From Bacillota bacterium (GTDB taxonomy: Bacteria > Bacillota > Dehalobacteriia > UBA4068): a stretch of DNA of 9,896 bases. The position numbers and the translations under genes are program-made. Position 1 is the stretch's first letter; the number at the start of each line of letters is the position of its first letter. A model generated the notes under the pieces. It did no database searches, was not told where the DNA came from, and worked only from the letters and a program-made list of their open reading frames with translations. The stretch covers positions 1 through 9,896 of the forward strand of contig JAUMYD010000058.1 in NCBI GenBank assembly GCA_030528765.1, in the 5' to 3' direction. Shown here one piece after another: positions 4,955 through 9,896 of the stretch.

Positions 4955-7104
4955 TAAACCTCCAGCCCCATATCGTTCATGGCATCCTTGCGGGAAAGCT
5001 TCACTTTGCCGCTGGCCTTGTCAATGGCCTTGACCTTGACCCACATCACATCGCCTTCCGCGCAAACATCTTCCACATTGTTGACGCGTTTATTGGAAAG
5101 CTCGCTGATGTGAACCATGCCGTCCTTGCCGGAGCTGCCCAGAACGCCGGGAATGATCTCCACAAAGGCACCGAATTCCATGATCTTGACCACTGTGCCC
5201 TTATAGATCTGGCCCACCTGGGGTTCTGCCACGATGTTGCTGATGATCTGCATAGCCTTATCGCCCATGGCCCCATCCACGCTGGCGATGAAGATACGGC
5301 CGTCATCCTCGATATCGATCTGTGCGCCGGTGGCTTCCACGATCTTCTTGATGACCTTGCCGCCGGAACCAATGACTTCGCGGATCTTATCCGGATTGAT
5401 CTGCATGGTGATGATACGGGGTGCGTAGGGAGAGAGCTGTTCTCTGGGCTCGCTGATGGCTTCCAGCATTTTGCCCATGATGAAAAGGCGGCCTTCTCTG
5501 GCCTGTGCCAGTGCACGGGTGAGGATCTCCCGATCGATGCCGGGGATCTTGATATCCATCTGGATGGCGGTCACGCCCTTTTCCGTGCCGGCCACTTTGA
5601 AATCCATATCGCCCAGAAAATCTTCCATGCCCTGAATATCCGTGAGGATGGTGATATCATCCCCCTCCTTGATGAGGCCCATGGCACAGCCGGAAACCGG
5701 TGCGGAAATGGGAACACCTGCATCCATCAGCGCCAGGGTGGAGGCGCAGACGCTGCCCATGGATGTGGAACCGTTAGATTCTATGGCTTCCGAGACCAGG
5801 CGCAGGGAATAGGGGAACTGATCTTCATCCGGGATCACCGGCAGCAGGGCGCGTTCTGCCAGGGCGCCATGGCCGATCTCCCGACGGCCGGGGCTGCGGA
5901 CAGGGCGGGCTTCACCCACGGAATAGGGCGGGAAATTGTAGTGGTGCATATAACGTTTGGAGGTCTCCGGCGCGATGCCGTCCAGGATCTGCTCCTGGGA
6001 GACCATGCCCAGCGTCAGAGCATTGAGGATCTGGGTTTGCCCACGGGTGAAAAGGGCGGAGCCATGGGTGCGGGCCAGAATGCCGACCTCACAGCTGATG
6101 GGCCGGACTTCCGTGGTCATGCGGCCATCGATGCGGATCTTATCCTTGGCGATGAGGGAGCGCATGGTTTCTTTTTCGATGGTATACAGCACTCCATCGA
6201 TGATTTCCTGCTGCTCGGGGAAGGCTTCTGCCAGCTCTTCCTGAACGCGCAGCTTGATTTCAGCAAAGAGGGCATCCCTTTGCTCCTTGGCAAGGCGTTC
6301 TTCAGAGCAGCGTTTCATGGCTTCCCGGAAAGCATCACCGGCAGAGGCGCGGACAGCGGCCTCCAGCTCAGGATCGGGCATGGGCTTTTCGAAGGGGATC
6401 TTTTCCCGTGCCAGGCCCATGGCCAGAGCTTCGGCGCGGAATTCTTCAATGAAGGCCACGATGCGTTTGATCTCCTCATGTGCAAACATGATGCCTTCCA
6501 GGATCACGCTTTCGGGGATCTCGTTGGCTCCGGCTTCCACCATCATCACGGCATCGGCGGTACCGGCGACGGAGAGATGCATTTCGGACTGCTCTGCCTC
6601 TTCCTGGGTGGGGTTGAGCACATATTCGTCCCCGATCAGGCCGATGGTCACACCGGCAATGGGGCCGTTGAAGGGGATCTTGGAGATATGCACCGCAGCG
6701 GAGGCACCGATCATGGCGGCCATATCCGGCGGGCAATCCTGATCCACGCTGAGGACGGTATTGATCACCTGCACGTCGTTATAAAAGCCCTTGGGGAAAA
6801 GGGGGCGCAGGGGACGATCGATCAGGCGGGAGCAGAGAATAGCCTTTTCGCTGGGGCGGCCTTCCCGTTTGATGAAGCCGCCGGGGATCTTCCCCACGGA
6901 ATACATTTTTTCTTCGAATTCTACCTGCAGCGGGAAGAAATCGATGCCTTCCCGGACGGTTTCACTCATCGTCACGCAGGAGAGGACCATGGTGTCCCCA
7001 TAGTTTACAAAAACGGCACCGCTGGCTTGCTTTGCCATGCGGCCTGTTTCCAGAGTCAGGGTGCGCCCGGCGATCTCCAGGCTCTTTTTTAAGATGTTTG
7101 TCAT
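4954..7104 (-). CDS. pnp: Polyribonucleotide nucleotidyltransferase (PNPase)
   Basis: This phosphorolytic 3'-5' exoribonuclease releases nucleoside diphosphates from RNA. It works as a trimer in the cytoplasm, often with the degradosome. It has 716 residues, the usual length. Order of parts: first RNase PH core (about 10-145, with FIKREGRPSE at 77-86), all-helical linker (about 240-315), second RNase PH core (about 323-555) containing FPPYSVGEA, SPGRREIGHG (404-413) and the catalytic FLGDMDFKVAGT (496-507, Asp499 and Asp501), then a KH domain with GSGG (579-582) and an S1 domain (about 629-707). The S1 domain carries six extra residues (VLGSSG, 654-659) between PG and KDG compared with the usual PGKDG. 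The ATG start follows GGAGG by six bases (complement of 7111-7115). The usual upstream neighbour rpsO is absent; the gene is divergent from the IMP dehydrogenase and overlaps the comF-family gene downstream. Confidence 0.98.
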   Translation of the reverse strand: MTNILKKSLEIAGRTLTLETGRMAKQASGAVFVNYGDTMVLSCVTMSETVREGIDFFPLQVEFEEKMYSVGKIPGGFIKREGRPSEKAILCSRLIDRPLRPLFPKGFYNDVQVINTVLSVDQDCPPDMAAMIGASAAVHISKIPFNGPIAGVTIGLIGDEYVLNPTQEEAEQSEMHLSVAGTADAVMMVEAGANEIPESVILEGIMFAHEEIKRIVAFIEEFRAEALAMGLAREKIPFEKPMPDPELEAAVRASAGDAFREAMKRCSEERLAKEQRDALFAEIKLRVQEELAEAFPEQQEIIDGVLYTIEKETMRSLIAKDKIRIDGRMTTEVRPISCEVGILARTHGSALFTRGQTQILNALTLGMVSQEQILDGIAPETSKRYMHHYNFPPYSVGEARPVRSPGRREIGHGALAERALLPVIPDEDQFPYSLRLVSEAIESNGSTSMGSVCASTLALMDAGVPISAPVSGCAMGLIKEGDDITILTDIQGMEDFLGDMDFKVAGTEKGVTAIQMDIKIPGIDREILTRALAQAREGRLFIMGKMLEAISEPREQLSPYAPRIITMQINPDKIREVIGSGGKVIKKIVEATGAQIDIEDDGRIFIASVDGAMGDKAMQIISNIVAEPQVGQIYKGTVVKIMEFGAFVEIIPGVLGSSGKDGMVHISELSNKRVNNVEDVCAEGDVMWVKVKAIDKASGKVKLSRKDAMNDMGLEV

Positions 7105-7260
7105 GTTCTTCCTCCATATTTCTCACACGCTTATTCAAATGTATTATTTCGCCCTGAGAGGCAAATATCCTCCAAATCCTGTGGTAATTCCTGCAGATCG
7201 AAAAGATTTTAAAAGAACAGCAGGGAAGGAAAAAACCCGGATAAATTCTCTGCGGAGGAA
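7105..7260. other. Divergent intergenic region upstream of pnp
   Basis: This part carries the pnp ribosome binding site (complement of 7111-7115) and the pnp leader. I find no minus-strand -35/-10 pair with good spacing, so the pnp promoter is not located. TAATAC on the minus strand near 7140-7150 is a possible -10 box without a matching -35. No open reading frame here is credible. Confidence 0.4.
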
Positions 7261-7290
7261 TTGCCTTTCCATTTCCAAATATGCTATAAT
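7261..7290 (+). promoter_or_regulatory. Sigma-A promoter of the IMP dehydrogenase gene (extended -10)
   Basis: TTGCCT (7261-7266) lies 18 nt upstream of a perfect TATAAT (7285-7290). A TG dinucleotide at 7282-7283 makes an extended -10 (TGcTATAAT). Transcription should begin near 7297, leaving an untranslated leader of about 185 nt. Confidence 0.85.
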
Positions 7291-7296
7291 TATTTA

Positions 7297-7481
7297 AATA
7301 CAGAGTTTTGTTTTATATTACGAAGCGCAGGTTTTGGGGAAGAATGGGGCTTGCCGCGGCATTTTGCCGGGAAGCCTTTTTTCGCCGGAAAGGCGGCTTT
7401 TCCCTGCCTGCCGGAGCCTTCTTCCTTTCCGGAAGGCCAGGGGCTTCCTGCTGCATTTATAAATTTTAGGAGGTTATCTTT
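7297..7481 (+). promoter_or_regulatory. Long structured 5' leader of the IMP dehydrogenase mRNA
   Basis: The leader contains a terminator hairpin (7348-7382, listed separately) and later pairings such as CCGGA/TCCGG (7411-7415 / 7428-7432) and CCCTG/CAGGG (7402-7406 / 7438-7442). It ends with a perfect AGGAGG at 7468-7473, eight bases before the ATG. GGAAGCC (7370-7376) can also pair with GGCTTCC (7442-7448), a structure that excludes the terminator stem. I do not recognise the purine, PRPP or ppGpp riboswitch cores; only about 50 nt precede the terminator, short for a known aptamer. Confidence 0.6.
7348..7382 (+). terminator. Leader terminator (possible attenuator) upstream of guaB
   Basis: GGCTT (7348-7352) pairs with AAGCC (7372-7376), CC with GG inside it, and CGGCA (7357-7361) with TGCCG (7365-7369) around a TTT loop. 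This gives about 12 paired bases with two single-base bulges. Six T follow at 7377-7382. It lies between the promoter and the start codon in the sense orientation, so transcripts must read through it to express the gene. Confidence 0.72.
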
Positions 7482-8990
7482 ATGGCATTTTATTATGATG
7501 AACCGTCCCATACTTTTAGCGAATATCTGTTGGTTCCCGGATACTCCTCCGCAGAATGTATCCCGGGGAATGTTTCTCTGAAAACGCCCCTGGTGCGTTA
7601 CCGGCAGGGGGAGGAGCCCAGCCTGAGCATGAACATCCCTTTGGTCTCTGCCATTATGCAGTCGGTTTCCGATAATAAAATGGCAGTGGCGCTGGCAAAA
7701 GAAGGCGGCGTTTCCTTCATCTTTGTCTCCCAGCCCATAGAGGAGCAGGCAGAGATGATCCGTAAGGTCAAAAACGCCAAGGCCGGCTTTGTGACCAGCG
7801 ATGCCAACCTGCCTGTGGATGCCACCCTGGCAGATGTGCTGGAGCTGAAAGCCCGTCTGGGGCATTCCACTATGGCTGTGACCAGCGATGGTACGGCCTG
7901 CGGCAAGCTGGTTGGTCTGGTGACCAGCCGGGATTATCGTGTCAGCCGTATGTCCCCGGAAACGCCGGTGAAGGAATTTATGACCCCCATCGAAAAGATC
8001 ATTTATGCCCGGGAAGGTGTGACCCTTTCCGCAGCGAATGATATCATCTGGGAGAATAAGCTGAACGCCCTGCCCGTGCTGCGGGAGGATGGCACCCTGC
8101 ATTCCTTCGTTTTCCGCAAGGACTATGATGCCCATAAAGAGCAGCCCCTGGAGCTGTTGGACAGCAGCAAACGCTATATCGTGGGTGCCGGTGTGAACAC
8201 CAAGGATTATGAGGAGCGTATCCCTGCTCTGGTGGAAGCCGGTGCGGATGTGCTCTGTATCGATTCTTCCGAGGGCTACAGTGAATGGCAGAAGCGCACG
8301 CTGGAATTCGTTCGCAGCCATTATGGCGATAGCGTAAAGATCGGTGCCGGCAATGTGGTGGATGCAGCCGGTTTCCGCTTCCTGGCAGATTGCGGTGCGG
8401 ATTTCGTGAAGGTGGGCATTGGCGGTGGCTCCATCTGCATCACCCGGGAGACCAAGGGGATCGGCCGCGGCCAGGCCACAGCTGTCATCGATGTGGCCCG
8501 GGCCCGGGATGAATATTTCAAAGAGACCGGCATCTATGTGCCCATCTGCGCGGATGGCGGTATTGTCCATGATTATCATCTGACCCTGGCGCTGGCCATG
8601 GGTGCGGATTTCTGTATGCTGGGCCGCTATTTCTCCCGCTTTGACGAAAGCCCCACCAATAAGGTGCTGGTGAATGGGAATTACATGAAGGAATACTGGG
8701 GCGAAGGCTCTGCCCGCGCCCGGAACTGGCAGCGTTACGATCTGGGCGGCGCAGCCAAGCTCAGCTTTGAGGAGGGCGTGGATTCCTACGTTCCTTACGC
8801 AGGCAGCCTGCATAACAATCTGGCTACCACCCTGGCGAAGATCCGCTCCACCATGTGCAACTGCGGCGCGCTGACCATTCCCGAGCTGCGTGACCGTGCC
8901 AAGCTGACCCTGGTCAGCTCTGTCAGCATCGTGGAGGGCGGTGCCCATGACGTTCTGCTGAAGGATCAGGCCAACGGCTTCAGCCGCTAA
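7482..8990 (+). CDS. guaB: IMP dehydrogenase, Tritrichomonas foetus-like type
   Basis: This enzyme oxidises IMP to XMP with NAD+, the committed step to GMP, in the cytoplasm. It has 502 residues. The N-terminal barrel part begins MAFYYDEPSHTFSEYLLVPG and includes IPLVSAIMQSVS (52-63). Two CBS domains occupy about 103-217 and interrupt the barrel. The catalytic loop is GIGGGSICITRETKGIGRGQ (312-331) with nucleophile Cys319. IMP contacts include Asp261, Asp358 and Arg382. The flap is WGEGSARARNWQRYDLGG (406-423) with the Arg418-Tyr419 dyad. EGG at 485-487 fits the potassium site. From memory, these residues carry the same numbers as in T. foetus IMPDH, and long stretches of the flap and C-terminus look nearly identical; ordinary bacterial GuaB has GIGPGSICTTR and a different flap. 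AGGAGG at 7468-7473 supports the start. It is transcribed alone from 7261, with a terminator at 9028. Confidence 0.95.
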   Translation: MAFYYDEPSHTFSEYLLVPGYSSAECIPGNVSLKTPLVRYRQGEEPSLSMNIPLVSAIMQSVSDNKMAVALAKEGGVSFIFVSQPIEEQAEMIRKVKNAKAGFVTSDANLPVDATLADVLELKARLGHSTMAVTSDGTACGKLVGLVTSRDYRVSRMSPETPVKEFMTPIEKIIYAREGVTLSAANDIIWENKLNALPVLREDGTLHSFVFRKDYDAHKEQPLELLDSSKRYIVGAGVNTKDYEERIPALVEAGADVLCIDSSEGYSEWQKRTLEFVRSHYGDSVKIGAGNVVDAAGFRFLADCGADFVKVGIGGGSICITRETKGIGRGQATAVIDVARARDEYFKETGIYVPICADGGIVHDYHLTLALAMGADFCMLGRYFSRFDESPTNKVLVNGNYMKEYWGEGSARARNWQRYDLGGAAKLSFEEGVDSYVPYAGSLHNNLATTLAKIRSTMCNCGALTIPELRDRAKLTLVSSVSIVEGGAHDVLLKDQANGFSR

Positions 8991-8992
8991 GC

Positions 8993-9026
8993 TTGATATA
9001 AGACAGAAATTTGATATAAGACAGAA
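8993..9026. repeat. Tandem duplication just after guaB
   Basis: TTGATATAAGACAGAA occurs twice without mismatch (8993-9008 and 9011-9026), separated by AT, giving an 18-nt period. It begins two bases after the guaB stop codon and ends next to the terminator hairpin. It is probably a slippage duplication. Confidence 0.9.
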
Positions 9027-9027
9027 G

Positions 9028-9060
9028 AAAAGGCAGCTTCTTTTTGGAAGCTGCCTTTTT
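9028..9060 (+). terminator. Intrinsic terminator of guaB
   Basis: AAGGCAGCTTC (9030-9040) pairs perfectly with GAAGCTGCCTT (9047-9057) and runs into five T at 9056-9060, about 40 nt after the guaB stop. A-runs before the stem make it partly usable from the minus strand too, where the upp-ykuD operon converges. Confidence 0.9.
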
Positions 9061-9134
9061 GTATGCGGGGAGCCGTGCTTTTCTGCATAAAAAGAGGACT
9101 GCCGGAAGCAAGCCTCCTTCGTTATATAGGCAAA

Positions 9135-9157
9135 TCTGCTTTGCAATTCTGCTTTGC
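9135..9157. repeat. Short tandem repeat before the YkuD stop
   Basis: TCTGCTTTGC appears twice (9135-9144 and 9148-9157) with a 13-nt period. It lies in the gap between the guaB terminator and the end of the minus-strand YkuD gene. No function is evident. Confidence 0.6.
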
Positions 9158-9166
9158 GACGGCGGC

Positions 9167-9643
9167 TCAGGGCAGGATGCGGACCCACGTTCCCAGGGGG
9201 CAGAGCTGCCAGAGCTGCTCCATATCCGCGTTTCGCAGGTGGATGCAGCCTGCAGACCAATCCTCCTCCACCGCTTCCGGTGCATCGGGACGCTGCCCGT
9301 GGAGCATGATCTGCCCGCCCAGGGGCGTATCCCAGGGCGGACGGGTACCGGCCTGCTCTGCCTCTGCGATGGCCTCTGCCTGCTTCGGGGAGATTCTCCC
9401 TTCTGCCAGAGCCGCTGCAGCGTCCCGGGCATTGGGGTAGCTCAAGCCCAGAGAGAGGTGAAAACGGCTTTGGGGGTTTCGGCTGCAGACGAAGTATTCT
9501 CCTTCCGGGGTGCGGCCGTCTCCCTCCTGCCTTTTGTGGCCCCGGGGTGAAGAGCCCAGGCCGATGGGGCAGCGAAAAAGCAGCTCAGCCCCATCAAAGA
9601 GACTGAGCTGCCGTTTTGTTTTTTCGATCAGGAGCAGCGACAT
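9167..9643 (-). CDS. YkuD-type L,D-transpeptidase-like protein without signal peptide
   Basis: The YkuD fold normally makes 3-3 peptidoglycan cross-links or attaches proteins to the wall, using a catalytic Cys. This protein has 158 residues, almost only the domain. Motifs: an opening strand LLLIEKTKRQLSLFDG (3-18), GDGRTPEGEYFV (41-52), FHLSLGLSYPNARDA (61-75), His115 in MLHG (113-116), and the catalytic block SAGCIHLRNAD (130-140) with Cys133 and His135. The residues needed for catalysis appear intact. I place the start at the ATG at 9643, four bases after the upp stop (9648), because the fold begins there; a longer frame from 9712 would overlap upp by 65 nt. No Shine-Dalgarno is visible, so coupling to upp translation is likely. 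There is no signal peptide or membrane segment, which is odd for a wall enzyme. Confidence 0.85.
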   Translation of the reverse strand: MSLLLIEKTKRQLSLFDGAELLFRCPIGLGSSPRGHKRQEGDGRTPEGEYFVCSRNPQSRFHLSLGLSYPNARDAAAALAEGRISPKQAEAIAEAEQAGTRPPWDTPLGGQIMLHGQRPDAPEAVEEDWSAGCIHLRNADMEQLWQLCPLGTWVRILP

Positions 9644-9647
9644 GCTT

Positions 9648-9896
9648 TTAGAGGGTACCGAAGATGCGATCCCCGGCATCCCCCAGACCGGGCAGGATGT
9701 AGGCTTTTTCATTCAGGCATCTGTCCAGAGCAGCAGTATAGATATCCACATCCGGATGGGCTTTCTGTACACGATCCACCCCTTCCGGTGCGGCCACCAG
9801 GCACATCATGCGAATATGGCCGCAGCCCAGATCCTTCAGGCGGCTGATGGCGCCGCAGGCAGAACCACCCGTTGCCAGCATGGGGTCAACCAGAAT
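9648..9896 (-). CDS. upp: Uracil phosphoribosyltransferase, C-terminal part (truncated by window edge)
   Basis: This is a salvage enzyme that joins uracil and PRPP to give UMP in the cytoplasm. Only the last 82 residues are inside the window; the gene continues beyond 9896 on the minus strand. The PRPP-binding loop DPMLATGGSA is visible at fragment residues 4-13, followed by LVAAPEGVDRV, HPDVDIYTAALD and the uracil-binding end YILPGLGDAGDRIFGT, all diagnostic of UPRT. The stop is TAA at 9650-9648. The YkuD gene begins four bases later, so the two form an operon that runs toward guaB. Confidence 0.97.
   Translation of the reverse strand: MLVDPMLATGGSACGAISRLKDLGCGHIRMMCLVAAPEGVDRVQKAHPDVDIYTAALDRCLNEKAYILPGLGDAGDRIFGTL

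Noticed and set aside
4040..4957. Open frame of 305 codons on the plus strand over the comF-family gene
   Set aside because: No domain and no ribosome site; the minus strand carries the intact ComF motifs.
5110..7092. Open frame of 660 codons on the plus strand, antisense to pnp
   Set aside because: It mirrors pnp codons, is rich in His, Gly and Asp, has no family motif and no ribosome binding site. It is a shadow of the GC-skewed pnp gene.
7297..7350. Purine, PRPP or ppGpp riboswitch upstream of guaB
   Set aside because: None of the conserved core sequences of these aptamers is present, and the space before the terminator is too short.
7290..9260. Open frame of 656 codons on the minus strand, antisense to guaB
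   Set aside because: It runs through the guaB promoter side, terminator and tandem repeat, lacks motifs, and guaB is unmistakable on the other strand.

Overview
The window looks like core (non-mobile) chromosome of a GC-moderate Bacillota, most likely a gut or anaerobic Clostridia-type bacterium. The reasons are strong AGGAGG-type ribosome binding sites, sigma-A promoters with clear -35/-10 boxes, many U-tailed intrinsic terminators, a lipoprotein-type amino-acid ABC transporter, and a PNPase closely matching the Bacillus/Clostridium form. This assignment is inference. No rRNA, tRNA, CRISPR array, transposase or phage gene was seen.

Layout. (1) 1-543, plus strand: the 3' part of a gene for a membrane-anchored protein with a charged coiled coil and a possible PH-like outer domain, followed by an intrinsic terminator. 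(2) 675-1067: non-coding, with a possible small repeat element and a second strong hairpin. (3) 3513-1068, minus strand: promoter, lipoprotein amino-acid binding protein, terminator-like hairpin, permease and ATPase, i.e. a complete polar amino-acid ABC importer. (4) 3514-4213: about 700 nt without a convincing gene but rich in hairpins, including two minus-strand terminators. (5) 7104-4214, minus strand: pnp (polyribonucleotide phosphorylase) followed by a comF-family gene, the two overlapping by one base. (6) 7105-7481: the divergent intergenic region, with a near-consensus extended -10 promoter and a long leader containing an intrinsic terminator. (7) 7482-8990, plus strand: an IMP dehydrogenase of the unusual Tritrichomonas foetus type, followed by a short tandem repeat and a terminator. 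(8) 9896-9167, minus strand: the 3' end of upp (uracil phosphoribosyltransferase) followed 4 nt later by a small YkuD-type L,D-transpeptidase-like gene.

Functionally the window mixes nutrient uptake (ABC importer), RNA turnover (PNPase), DNA uptake or PRPP-related chemistry (ComF family) and nucleotide metabolism (IMPDH for GMP synthesis, UPRT for uracil salvage). I do not see a new defence or mobile system. The most notable points are the T. foetus-like IMPDH with its probable attenuator leader, the signal-less YkuD protein coupled to upp, the six-residue insertion in the PNPase S1 domain, and the hairpin-rich orphan region at 3514-4092.
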